DNA of 64,000 nucleotides from Romanomermis culicivorax. Taxonomy: Eukaryota; Nematoda; Enoplea; Mermithida; Mermithidae. The stretch spans positions 434,001-498,000 of the forward strand of contig CAWUHX010000209.1 of the NCBI GenBank assembly GCA_963922205.1, written 5' to 3'. The notes beneath the pieces are model-generated. The model saw only the letters and a list, made by a program, of their open reading frames with translations, was not told where the DNA came from and did no database searches. This document shows positions 1 to 13,800 of the stretch, one piece after another (the first letter of the stretch is position 1; each line of letters starts with the position of its first letter). Made by a program: the position numbers and the translations under genes.

Positions 1-568
1 ACAGCTTTGGTTAAATTTTCATCAAAATTTTTGTACCGTTTTGGGAGCTGCACTGCTCTGAAGAAGGCATACTCATGAAAATTTTGTAGAAATCTTTGTA
101 TTTGCCAGGTGGCCCATGTCTACCCCTTGTGATATATTTATTACCTATACTGTAGAATTATCAATTAACTAACAGACTATAGTTTGATGTATTAATTGTT
201 TCACAAGCAAATATTTTACACTCTGCAAGAAAGTTTGAACAGTCAAAATTAGAAGCAAAAGTGAAGAAAAATCCTGCTTAGAGGCACTCCTGAGCACCTT
301 CACCTACCATGCTGCAGAATTTTATCTTTTTATTCTTTTATTCATACATTCCTACAGTAGCTGTGAAAGCAGCATCACAATTGTTTTAAGGAAAAACCTG
401 TTGATATTTCTTGCCAATGTGTGATTACTTATCAAAACAGTCACTATCCAACAAATCACTTTCAAACTCTAAATGAGAATCATAGAATGCAGGGTCTTCG
501 AATGCGTCTTCATCTTCACACACTTCACCCACATTTTCTTCAACATAATAAGTATCAATGTCATTAAG
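1..568. other. AT-rich sequence with no recognisable gene
   Basis: I see no conserved coding segment, repeat or RNA gene here. Short open frames on the plus strand that overlap the following pseudogene are antisense shadows. The stretch lies 3' of the decayed minus-strand zinc-finger gene and may contain its former 3' flank. Confidence 0.5.
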
Positions 569-1749
569 TCAGCGGGCTGCCTCTTGAGACCAGAAACTTT
601 GTATCTGCTGGGGTGTCAGGAAATCATCCTTGCTGAAAATATTACCACATCGCATCTCTTGGGCAATAATGTTGGAATCAAACTTCTGTTGTCTAGCAAT
701 GCCCTCTTCAAACTTCGACAGGACAAAGCGTCTTTGATTTGGTTTTAATGGATAACAAGGGCGATTCTTCCTCAATGCCCATCCTTTGGCCATTGGTTCA
801 GATATTTCATTTTCATAGAATCCTTGCAATGATTCTTGCATCTCAGGCATTTCAGGTGTTAATCTAACTGATTCGAGATGGTCACTGTAGCTTTGTATTG
901 CAGCATGGTTGAGGCTAACACGCTGAGGTGCCAACTGATGTGGGTCTGCTAGAAGATGGCGTAGCAAGTTTCCATGCCTTGCAAATGACATAATGCAACC
1001 TTCTTCTGGACAACTGAACATATTGTCTTGGCTTAAATCAGCCTGGGCTGGTTCCGTAGCATCTTCATTCTCTGGGATTTGGGTATTGCGTTTCTGTTGT
1101 GTATCTTTTGATGGTATCTTCAGTTCAATCCAAAAATTGCTTCCTAGCATGGCTGATGTAGCTAGCTCATTTTCATGATACACAAGCAGTGTTTCCAGTG
1201 ATGGGACAATGGTTCTCTTGTTCTCCTTATTAACTGATACGATCTTTCCAGTGCCAATTTTATAAGCATGCCAAGCACATATAGCATTCAACTCAAACAA
1301 AAAGTTTGAATATGAATTTACACCAAGCAACTTGTGAAGCACAGCATTTGATGTTGTTAATTTGCTATAGATCAATGAAGTGCCTTTGGTACCCTGATAA
1401 GAAGATGCACACCTCACAATTCTTCTGCATTTGTGCATTTGTTATTTTTATCAACATACAAGCGTACCTGATGTTTTACCAATGCTGCTATTTGATCACA
1501 ACCACCCTTTCCATGCTGAGGTTCACTGAAATCGCATTGCTGTATCTTAATACCAGTCAGTTTTGAAATAATTGGCAAGGCAAGCAGGGTTGATGCACTA
1601 TGATAACAGGCTGCATTATCTGATCAATAGAAGGCTGTGTTGATGAATGACTTTTTAGATCGAATTCACTTTAGTGTGTCCATAACTATTCCAAGAACTG
1701 CATTGCTGTCCTGCTTCATAGGGTCAAAAACATGCACGTAAATGCGGTA
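569..1749 (-). pseudogene. Broken C2H2 zinc-finger gene of an uncharacterised multicopy metazoan family
   Basis: Read on the minus strand, 1749 to about 1666 gives a segment containing YRIYVHVFDPMKQD, followed by a stop. A different frame (about 1620-1400) gives ALPIISKLTGIKIQQCDFSE and QHGKGGCDQIAALVKHQVRL, ending in another stop. A third, uninterrupted frame (1438-569) carries the rest. The last part has one C2H2-like finger (CPEEGC, then HGNLLRHL) and a C-terminal block GWALRKNRPCYPL...FLTPQQIQSFWS. From memory this order (SEPQHGKG-CD motif, finger, GWAL block, LT-QQI-SF-S end) is that of unnamed zinc-finger proteins found in many copies in cnidarians and other aquatic animals; their function is unknown. 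Two frame changes and two stops make this copy a pseudogene, although uncorrected sequence errors near the adjacent gap could explain part of it. The 5' end is cut off by the assembly gap. Confidence 0.6.
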
Positions 1750-1773
1750 GTACTCTGCGTTGATACCACTGCT
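1750..1773 (-). other. SMART/IS-PCR primer sequence left in the assembly (adapter contamination)
   Basis: The minus strand of these 24 bases reads AGCAGTGGTATCAACGCAGA followed by GTAC. This matches the Clontech SMART/IS-PCR oligonucleotide (AAGCAGTGGTATCAACGCAG...) plus the AC that follows it in the template-switch and oligo-dT primers. It sits exactly at a contig end, against the run of Ns, with the primer 5' end facing the gap. This is where an untrimmed primer would be found. The bases are therefore not genomic, and translations that include them (SSGINAEY) are artefacts. Confidence 0.93.
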
Positions 1774-1873
1774 NNNNNNNNNNNNNNNNNNNNNNNNNNN
1801 NNNNNNNNNNNNNNNNNNNNNNNNNNNNNNNNNNNNNNNNNNNNNNNNNNNNNNNNNNNNNNNNNNNNNNNNN
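1774..1873. other. Assembly gap of exactly 100 N
   Basis: A run of 100 N is the conventional placeholder for a gap of unknown size. It separates the zinc-finger pseudogene from the satellite array, so their physical adjacency is not proven. Confidence 0.98.
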
Positions 1874-4800
1874 AAAAGTGCATCTTGGTGTTTCAATGGG
1901 TATTAGACCACTTGAATTCAAAAGCAACCCAAAAAATATCAACTCGATCAATTTTCGAGCAATTTCTACGGATAATACCTCATTCAAAAGCCCATGAAAT
2001 TCTGGGTCTAATGATGTAAAGTTATCAGTTTGATCTTCAAAACTGACTCTGCTATCACCGATCAAATTTTCCGAAGTTAGACTTCACTGGCAATTGTTTT
2101 CTGGCAGAATATGCTGCCGAATAAGCTCAAATTCAATATTGATCTGAAAAAAGTCTCGAATCAGATAGCACATGATTTTCTTAATCTGCCAACTCGATTC
2201 AGTGGTATAATACGCACACAGCAAGCACCCTACACGTTAAAGTGATTAGAAGACAGAAGTGAGTGAGACACTCTGTTGCATGAAAACTGTGGTTTCTACA
2301 TTAAAAACTACCCTACATACTTTAGATTTGATGTTAGATCATCAAAACAAAGTTTATGTATCATGAACAAAGAAAAGTGCATCTTGGTGTTTCAATGGGT
2401 ATTAGACCACTTGAATTCAAAAGCAACCCAAAAAATATCAACTCGATCAATTTTCGAGCAATTTCTACGGATAATACCTCATTCAAAAGCCCATGAAATT
2501 CTGGGTCTAATGATGTAAAAATATCAGTTTGATCTTCAAAACTGACTCTGCTATCACCGATCAAATTTTCTGAAGTTAGACTTCACTGGCAATTGTTTTC
2601 CGGCAGAATATGCTGCCGAATAAGCTCAAATTCAATATAGACCTGAAAAAAGTCAGAAATCAGATAGCACATGATTTTCTAAATCTGCCAACTTGATTCA
2701 GTGGTATAATACGCACACAGCAAGCACCCTACACGTTAAAGTGATTAGAAGACAGAAGTGAGTGAGACACTCTGTTGCATGAAAACTGTGGTTTCTACAT
2801 TAAAAACTACCCTACATACTTTAGATTTGATGTTAGATCATCAAAACAAAGTTTATGTATCATGAACAAAGAAAAGTGCATCTTGGTGTTTCAATGGGTA
2901 TTAGACCACTTGAATTCAAAAGCAACCCAAAAAATATCAACTCGATCAATTTTCGAGCAATTTCTACGGATAATACCTCATTCAAAAGCCCATGAAATTC
3001 TGGGTCTAATGATGTAAAAATATCAGTTTGATCTTCAAAACTGACTCTGCTATCACCGATCAAATTTTCTGAAGTTAGACTTCACTGGCAATTGTTTTCC
3101 GGCAGAATATGCTGCCGAATAAGCTCAAATTCAATATTGATCTGAAAAAAGTCTCGAATCAGATAGCACATGATTTTCTTAATCTGCCAACTTGATTCAG
3201 TGGTATAATACGCACACAGCAAGCACCCTACACGTTAAAGTGATTAGAAGACAGAAGTGAGTGACACACTCTGTTGCATGAAAACTGTGGTTTCTACATT
3301 AAAAACTACCCTACATACTTTAGATTTGATGTTAGATCATCAAAACAAAGTTTATGTATCATGAACAAAGAAAAGTGCATCTTGGTGTTTCAATGGGTAT
3401 TAGACCACTTGAATTCAAAAGCAACCCAAAAAATATCAACTCGATCAATTTTCGAGCAATTTCTACGGATAATACCTCATTCAAAAGCCCATGAAATTCT
3501 GGGTCTAATGATGTAAAAATATCAGTTTGATCTTCAAAACTGACTCTGCTATCACCGATCAAATTTTCTGAAGTTAGACTTCACTGGCAATTGTTTTCCG
3601 GCAGAATATGCTGCCGAATAAGCTCAAATTCAATATAGACCTGAAAAAAGTCAGAAATCAGATAGCACATGATTTTCTAAATCTGCCAACTTGATTCAGT
3701 GGTATAATACGCACACAGCAAGCACCCTACACGTTAAAGTGATTAGAAGACAGAAGTGAGTGACACACTCTGTTGCATGAAAACTGTGGTTTCTACATTA
3801 AAAACTACCCTACATACTTTAGATTTGATGTTAGATCAGTTTATGTATCATGAACAAAGAAAAGTGCATCTTGGTGTTTCAATGGGTATTAGACCACTTG
3901 AATTCAAAAGCAACCCAAAAAATATCAACTCGATCAATTTTCGAGCAATTTCTACGGATAATACCTCATTCAAAAGCCCATGAAATTCTGGGTCTAATGA
4001 TGTAAAAATATCAGTTTGATCTTCAAAACTGACTCTGCTATCACCGATCAAATTTTCTGAAGTTAGACTTCACTGGCAATTGTTTTCCGGCAGAATATGC
4101 TGCCGAATAAGCTCAAATTCAATATAGACCTGAAAAAAGTCAGAAATCAGATAGCACATGATTTTCTTAATCTGCCAACTTGATTCAGTGGTATAATACG
4201 CACACAGCAAGCACCCTACACGTTAAAGTGATTAGAAGACAGAAGTGAGTGACACACTCTGTTGCATGAAAACTGTGGTTTCTACATTAAAAACTACCCT
4301 ACATACTTTAGATTTGATGTTAGATCATCAAAACAAAGTTTATGTATCATGAACAAAGAAAAGTGCATCTTGGTGTTTCAATGGGTATTAGACCACTTGA
4401 ATTCAAAAGCAACCCAAAAAATATCAACTCGATCAATTTTCGAGCAATTTCTACGGATAATACCTCATTCAAAAGCCCATGAAATTCTGGGTCTAATGAT
4501 GTAAAAATATCAGTTTGATCTTCAAAACTGACTCTGCTATCACCGATCAAATTTTCTGAAGTTAGACTTCACTGGCAATTGTTTTCCGGCAGAATATGCT
4601 GCGGAATAAGCTCAAATTCAATATAGACCTGAAAAAAGTCAGAAATCAGATAGCACATGATTTTCTAAATCTGCCAACTTGATTCAGTGGTATAATACGC
4701 ACACAGCAAGCACCCTACACGTTAAAGTGATTAGAAGACAGAAGTGAGTGACACACTCTGTTGCATGAAAACTGTGGTTTCTACATTAAAAACTACCCTA

Positions 4801-7800
4801 CATACTTTAGATTTGATGTTAGATCAGTTTATGTATCATGAACAAAGAAAAGTGCATCTTGGTGTTTCAATGGGTATTAGACCACTTGAATTCAAAAGCA
4901 ACCCAAAAAATATCAACTCGATCAATTTTCGAGCAATTTCTACGGATAATACCTCATTCAAAAGCCCATGAAATTCTGGGTCTAATGATGTAAAAATATC
5001 AGTTTGATCTTCAAAACTGACTCTGCTATCACCGATCAAATTTTCTGAAGTTAGACTTCACTGGCAATTGTTTTCCGGCAGAATATGCTGCCGAATAAGC
5101 TCAAATTCAATATAGACCTGAAAAAAGTCAGAAATCAGATAGCACATGATTTTCTAAATCTGCCAACTTGATTCAGTGGTATAATACGCACACAGCAAGC
5201 ACCCTACACGTTAAAGTGATTAGAAGACAGAAGTGAGTGAGACACTCTGTTGCATGAAAACTGTGGTTTCTACATTAAAAACTACCCTACATACTTTAGA
5301 TTTGATGTTAGATCATCAAAACAAAGTTTATGTATCATGAACAAAGAAAAGTGCATCTTGGTGTTTCAATGGGTATTAGACCACTTGAATTCAAAAGCAA
5401 CCCAAAAAATATCAACTCGATCAATTTTCGAGCAATTTCTACGGATAATACCTCATTCAAAAGCCCATGAAATTCTGGGTCTAATGATGTAAAAATATCA
5501 GTTTGATCTTCAAAACTGACTCTGCTATCACCGATCAAATTTTCTGAAGTTAGACTTCACTGGCAATTGTTTTCCGGCAGAATATGCTGCCGAATAAGCT
5601 CAAATTCAATATAGACCTGAAAAAAGTCAGAAATCAGATAGCACATGATTTTCTTAATCTGCCAACTTGATTCAGTGGTATAATACGCACACAGCAAGCA
5701 CCCTACACGTAAAGTGATTAGAAGACAGAAGTGAGTGACACACTCTGTTGCATGAAAACTGTGGTTTCTACATTAAAAACTACCCTACATACTTTAGATT
5801 TGATGTTAGATCATCAAAACAAAGTTTATGTATCATGAACAAAGAAAAGTGCATCTTGGTGTTTCAATGGGTATTAGACCACTTGAATTCAAAAGCAACC
5901 CAAAAAATATCAACTCGATCAATTTTCGAGCAATTTCTACGGATAATACCTCATTCAAAAGCCCATGAAATTCTGGGTCTAATGATGTAAAAATATCAGT
6001 TTGATCTTCAAAACTGACTCTGCTATCACCGATCAAATTTTCTGAAGTTAGACTTCACTGGCAATTGTTTTCCGGCAGAATATGCTGCCGAATAAGCTCA
6101 AATTCAATATAGACCTGAAAAAAGTCAGAAATCAGATAGCACATGATTTTCTAAATCTGCCAACTTGATTCAGTGGTATAATACGCACACAGCAAGCACC
6201 CTACACGTTAAAGTGATTAGAAGACAGAAGTGAGTGACACACTCTGTTGCATGAAAACTGTGGTTTCTACATTAAAAACTACCCTACATACTTTAGATTT
6301 GATGTTAGATCATCAAAACAAAGTTTATGTATCATGAACAAAGAAAAGTGCATCTTGGTGTTTCAATGGGTATTAGACCACTTGAATTCAAAAGCAACCC
6401 AAAAAATATCAACTCGATCAATTTTCGAGCAATTTCTACGGATAATACCTCATTCAAAAGCCCATGAAATTCTGGGTCTAATGATGTAAAAATATCAGTT
6501 TGATCTTCAAAACTGACTCTGCTATCACCGATCAAATTTTCTGAAGTTAGACTTCACTGGCAATTGTTTTCCGGCAGAATATGCTGCCGAATAAGCTCAA
6601 ATTCAATATAGACCTGAAAAAAGTCAGAAATCAGATAGCACATGATTTTCTAAATCTGCCAACTTGATTCAGTGGTATAATACGCACACAGCAAGCACCC
6701 TACACTTTAAAGTGATTAGAAGACAGAAGTGAGTGACACACTCTGTTGCATGAAAACTGTGGTTTCTACATTAAAAACTACCCTACATACTTTAGATTTG
6801 ATGTTAGATCAGTTTATGTATCATGAACAAAGAAAAGTGCATCTTGGTGTTTCAATGGGTATTAGACCACTTGAATTCAAAAGCAACCCAAAAAATATCA
6901 ACTCGATCAATTTTCGAGCAATTTCTACGGATAATACCTCATTCAAAAGCCCATGAAATTCTGGGTCTAATGATGTAAAAATATCAGTTTGATCTTCAAA
7001 ACTGACTCTGCTATCACCGATCAAATTTTCTGAAGTTAGACTTCACTGGCAATTGTTTTCCGGCAGAATATGCTGCCGAATAAGCTCAAATTCAATATAG
7101 ACCTGAAAAAAGTCAGAAATCAGATAGCACATGATTTTCTTAATCTGCCAACTTGATTCAGTGGTATAATACGCACACAGCAAGCACCCTACACGTAAAA
7201 GTGATTAGAAGACAGAATTTAGATTTGATGTTAGATCATCAAAACAAAGTTTATGTATCATGAACAAAGAAAAGTGCATCTTGGTGTTTCAATGGGTATT
7301 AGACCACTTGAATTCAAAAGCAACCCAAAAAATATCAACTCGATCAATTTTCGAGCAATTTCTACGGATAATACCTCATTCAAAAGCCCATGAAATTCTG
7401 GGTCTAATGATGTAAAAATATCAGTTTGATCTTCAAAACTGACTCTGCTATCACCGATCAAATTTTCTGAAGTTAGACTTCACTGGCAATTGTTTTCCGG
7501 CAGAATATGCTGCGGAATAAGCTCAAATTCGATATAGACCTGAAAAAAGTCAGAAATCAGATAGCACATGATTTTCTAAATCTGCCAACTTGATTCAGTG
7601 GTATAATACGCACACAGCAAGCACCCTACACGTTAAAGTGATTAGAAGACAGAAGTGAGTGACACACTCTATTGCATGAAAACTGTGGTTTCTACATTAA
7701 AAACTACCCTACATACTTTAGATTTGATGTTAGATCATCAAAACAAAGTTTATGTATCATGAACAAAGAAAAGTGCATCTTGGTGTTTCAATGGGTATTA

Positions 7801-10800
7801 GACCACTTGAATTCAAAAGCAACCCAAAAAATATCAACTCGATCAATTTTCGAGCAATTTCTACGGATAATACCTCATTCAAAAGCCCATGAAATTCTGG
7901 GTCTAATGATGTAAAAATATCAGTTTGATCTTCAAAACTGACTCTGCTATCACCGATCAAATTTTCTGAAGTTAGACTTCACTGGCAATTGTTTTCCGGC
8001 AGAATATGCTGCCGAATAAGCTCAAATTCAATATAGACCTGAAAAAAGTCAGAAATCAGATAGCACATGATTTTCTTAATCTGCCAACTTGATTCAGTGG
8101 TATAATACGCACACAGCAAGCACCCTAGACGTTAAAGTGATTAGAAGACAGAAGTGAGTGACACACTCTATTGCATGAAAACTGTGGTTTCTACATTAAA
8201 AACTACCCTACATACTTTAGATTTGATGTTAGATCATCAAAACAAAGTTTATGTATCATGAACAAAGAAAAGTGCATCTTGGTGTTTCAATGGGTATTAG
8301 ACCACTTGAATTCAAAAGCAACCCAAAAAATATCAACTCGATCAATTTTCGAGCAATTTCTACGGATAATACCTCATTCAAAAGCCCATGAAATTCTGGG
8401 TCTAATGATGTAAAAATATCAGTTTGATCTTCAAAACTGACTCTGCTATCACCGATCAAATTTTCTGAAGTTAGACTTCACTGGCAATTGTTTTCCGGCA
8501 GAATATGCTGCCGAATAAGCTCAAATTCAATATAGACCTGAAAAAAGTCAGAAATCAGATAGCACATGATTTTCTTAATCTGCCAACTTGATTCAGTGGT
8601 ATAATACGCACACAGCAAGCACCCTACACGTAAAAGTGATTAGAAGACAGAAGTGAGTGAGACACTCTGTTGCATGAAAACTGTGGTTTCTACATTAAAA
8701 ACTACCCTACATACTTTAGATTTGATGTTAGATCATCAAAACAAAGTTTATGTATCATGAACAAAGAAAAGTGCATCTTGGTGTTTCAATGGGTATTAGA
8801 CCACTTGAATTCAAAAGCAACCCAAAAAATATCAACTCGATCAATTTTCGAGCAATTTCTACGGATAATACCTCATTCAAAAGCCCATGAAATTCTGGGT
8901 CTAATGATGTAAAAATATCAGTTTGATCTTCAAAACTGACTCTGCTATCACCGATCAAATTTTCTGAAGTTAGACTTCACTGGCAATTGTTTTCCGGCAG
9001 AATATGCTGCGGAATAAGCTCAAATTCGATATAGACCTGAAAAAAGTCAGAAATCAGATAGCACATGATTTTCTAAATCTGCCAACTTGATTCAGTGGTA
9101 TAATACGCACACAGCAAGCACCCTACACTTTAAAGTGATTAGAAGACAGAAGTGAGTGACACACTCTGTTGCATGAAAACTGTGGTTTCTACATTAAAAA
9201 CTACCCTACATACTTTAGATTTGATGTTAGATCATCAAAACAAAGTTTATGTATCATGAACAAAGAAAAGTGCATCTTGGTGTTTCAATGGGTATTAGAC
9301 CACTTGAATTCAAAAGCAACCCAAAAAATATCAACTCGATCAATTTTCGAGCAATTTCTACGGATAATACCTCATTCAAAAGCCCATGAAATTCTGGGTC
9401 TAATGATGTAAAAATATCAGTTTGATCTTCAAAACTGACTCTGCTATCACCGATCAAATTTTCTGAAGTTAGACTTCACTGGCAATTGTTTTCCGGCAGA
9501 ATATGCTGCCGAATAAGCTCAAATTCAATATAGACCTGAAAAAAGTCACGAATCAGATAGCACATGATTTTCTTAATCTGCCAACTTGATTCAGTGGTAT
9601 AATACGCACACAGCAAGCACCCTAGACGTTAAAGTGATTAGAAGACAGAAGTGAGTGACACACTCTATTGCATGAAAACTGTGGTTTCTACATTAAAAAC
9701 TACCCTACATACTTTAGATTTGATGTTAGATCATCAAAACAAAGTTTATGTATCATGAACAAAGAAAAGTGCATCTTGGTGTTTCAATGGGTATTAGACC
9801 ACTTGAATTCAAAAGCAACCCAAAAAATATCAACTCGATCAATTTTCGAGCAATTTCTACGGATAATACCTCATTCAAAAGCCCATGAAATTCTGGGTCT
9901 AATGATGTAAAAATATCAGTTTGATCTTCAAAACTGACTCTGCTATCACCGATCAAATTTTCTGAAGTTAGACTTCACTGGCAATTGTTTTCCGGCAGAA
10001 TATGCTGCGGAATAAGCTCAAATTCAATATAGACCTGAAAAAAGTCAGAAATCAGATAGCACATGATTTTCTAAATCTGCCAACTTGATTCAGTGGTATA
10101 ATACGCACACAGCAAGCACCCTACACGTTAAAGTGATTAGAAGACAGAAGTGAGTGACACACTCTGTTGCATGAAAACTGTGGTTTCTACATTAAAAACT
10201 ACCCTACATACTTTAGATTTGATGTTAGATCATCAAAACAAAGTTTATGTATCATGAACAAAGAAAAGTGCATCTTGGTGTTTCAATGGGTATTAGACCA
10301 CTTGAATTCAAAAGCAACCCAAAAAATATCAACTCGATCAATTTTCGAGCAATTTCTACGGATAATACCTCATTCAAAAGCCCATGAAATTCTGGGTCTA
10401 ATGATGTAAAAATATCAGTTTGATCTTCAAAACTGACTCTGCTATCACCGATCAAATTTTCTGAAGTTAGACTTCACTGGCAATTGTTTTCCGGCAGAAT
10501 ATGCTGCCGAATAAGCTCAAATTCGATATAGACCTGAAAAAAGTCAGAAATCAGATAGCACATGATTTTCTAAATCTGCCAACTTGATTCAGTGGTATAA
10601 TACGCACACAGCAAGCACCCTACACTTTAAAGTGATTAGAAGACAGAAGTGAGTGACACACTCTATTGCATGAAAACTGTGGTTTCTACATTAAAAACTA
10701 CCCTACATACTTTAGATTTGATGTTAGATCATCAAAACAAAGTTTATGTATCATGAACAAAGAAAAGTGCATCTTGGTGTTTCAATGGGTATTAGACCAC

Positions 10801-13800
10801 TTGAATTCAAAAGCAACCCAAAAAATATCAACTCGATCAATTTTCGAGCAATTTCTACGGATAATACCTCATTCAAAAGCCCATGAAATTCTGGGTCTAA
10901 TGATGTAAAAATATCAGTTTGATCTTCAAAACTGACTCTGCTATCACCGATCAAATTTTCTGAAGTTAGACTTCACTGGCAATTGTTTTCCGGCAGAATA
11001 TGCTGCGGAATAAGCTCAAATTCGATATAGACCTGAAAAAAGTCAGAAATCAGATAGCACATGATTTTCTAAATCTGCCAACTTGATTCAGTGGTATAAT
11101 ACGCACACAGCAAGCACCCTACACGTAAAAGTGATTAGAAGACAGAAGTGAGTGACACACTCTGTTGCATGAAAACTGTGGTTTCTACATTAAAAACTAC
11201 CCTACATACTTTAGATTTGATGTTAGATCATCAAAACAAAGTTTATGTATCATGAACAAAGAAAAGTGCATCTTGGTGTTTCAATGGGTATTAGACCACT
11301 TGAATTCAAAAGCAACCCAAAAAATATCAACTCGATCAATTTTCGAGCAATTTCTACGGATAATACCTCATTCAAAAGCCCATGAAATTCTGGGTCTAAT
11401 GATGTAAAAATATCAGTTTGATCTTCAAAACTGACTCTGCTATCACCGATCAAATTTTCTGAAGTTAGACTTCACTGGCAATTGTTTTCCGGCAGAATAT
11501 GCTGCCGAATAAGCTCAAATTCAATATAGACCTGAAAAAAGTCACGAATCAGATAGCACATGATTTTCTTAATCTGCCAACTTGATTCAGTGGTATAATA
11601 CGCACACAGCAAGCACCCTAGACGTTAAAGTGATTAGAAGACAGAAGTGAGTGACACACTCTATTGCATGAAAACTGTGGTTTCTACATTAAAAACTACC
11701 CTACATACTTTAGATTTGATGTTAGATCATCAAAACAAAGTTTATGTATCATGAACAAAGAAAAGTGCATCTTGGTGTTTCAATGGGTATTAGACCACTT
11801 GAATTCAAAAGCAACCCAAAAAATATCAACTCGATCAATTTTCGAGCAATTTCTACGGATAATACCTCATTCAAAAGCCCATGAAATTCTGGGTCTAATG
11901 ATGTAAAAATATCAGTTTGATCTTCAAAACTGACTCTGCTATCACCGATCAAATTTTCTGAAGTTAGACTTCACTGGCAATTGTTTTCCGGCAGAATATG
12001 CTGCCGAATAAGCTCAAATTCAATATAGACCTGAAAAAAGTCAGAAATCAGATAGCACATGATTTTCTAAATCTGCCAACTTGATTCAGTGGTATAATAC
12101 GCACACAGCAAGCACCCTACACTTTAAAGTGATTAGAAGACAGAAGTGAGTGACACACTCTATTGCATGAAAACTGTGGTTTCTACATTAAAAACTACCC
12201 TACATACTTTAGATTTGATGTTAGATCATCAAAACAAAGTTTATGTATCATGAACAAAGAAAAGTGCATCTTGGTGTTTCAATGGGTATTAGACCACTTG
12301 AATTCAAAAGCAACCCAAAAAATATCAACTCGATCAATTTTCGAGCAATTTCTACGGATAATACCTCATTCAAAAGCCCATGAAATTCTGGGTCTAATGA
12401 TGTAAAAATATCAGTTTGATCTTCAAAACTGACTCTGCTATCACCGATCAAATTTTCTGAAGTTAGACTTCACTGGCAATTGTTTTCCGGCAGAATATGC
12501 TGCCGAATAAGCTCAAATTCGATATAGACCTGAAAAAAGTCAGAAATCAGATAGCACATGATTTTCTAAATCTGCCAACTTGATTCAGTGGTATAATACG
12601 CACACAGCAAGCACCCTACACGTAAAAGTGATTAGAAGACAGAAGTGAGTGACACACTCTGTTGCATGAAAACTGTGGTTTCTACATTAAAAACTACCCT
12701 ACATACTTTAGATTTGATGTTAGATCATCAAAACAAAGTTTATGTATCATGAACAAAGAAAAGTGCATCTTGGTGTTTCAATGGGTATTAGACCACTTGA
12801 ATTCAAAAGCAACCCAAAAAATATCAACTCGATCAATTTTCGAGCAATTTCTACGGATAATACCTCATTCAAAAGCCCATGAAATTCTGGGTCTAATGAT
12901 GTAAAAATATCAGTTTGATCTTCAAAACTGACTCTGCTATCACCGATCAAATTTTCTGAAGTTAGACTTCACTGGCAATTGTTTTCCGGCAGAATATGCT
13001 GCCGAATAAGCTCAAATTCAATATAGACCTGAAAAAAGTCAGAAATCAGATAGCACATGATTTTCTTAATCTGCCAACTTGATTCAGTGGTATAATACGC
13101 ACACAGCAAGCACCCTACACGTTAAAGTGATTAGAAGACAGAAGTGAGTGACACACTCTGTTGCATGAAAACTGTGGTTTCTACATTAAAAACTACCCTA
13201 CATACTTTAGATTTGATGTTAGATCATCAAAACAAAGTTTATGTATCATGAACAAAGAAAAGTGCATCTTGGTGTTTCAATGGGTATTAGACCACTTGAA
13301 TTCAAAAGCAACCCAAAAAATATCAACTCGATCAATTTTCGAGCAATTTCTACGGATAATACCTCATTCAAAAGCCCATGAAATTCTGGGTCTAATGATG
13401 TAAAAATATCAGTTTGATCTTCAAAACTGACTCTGCTATCACCGATCAAATTTTCTGAAGTTAGACTTCACTGGCAATTGTTTTCCGGCAGAATATGCTG
13501 CGGAATAAGCTCAAATTCAATATAGACCTGAAAAAAGTCAGAAATCAGATAGCACATGATTTTCTAAATCTGCCAACTTGATTCAGTGGTATAATACGCA
13601 CACAGCAAGCACCCTACACTTTAAAGTGATTAGAAGACAGAAGTGAGTGACACACTCTATTGCATGAAAACTGTGGTTTCTACATTAAAAACTACCCTAC
13701 ATACTTTAGATTTGATGTTAGATCATCAAAACAAAGTTTATGTATCATGAACAAAGAAAAGTGCATCTTGGTGTTTCAATGGGTATTAGACCACTTGAAT

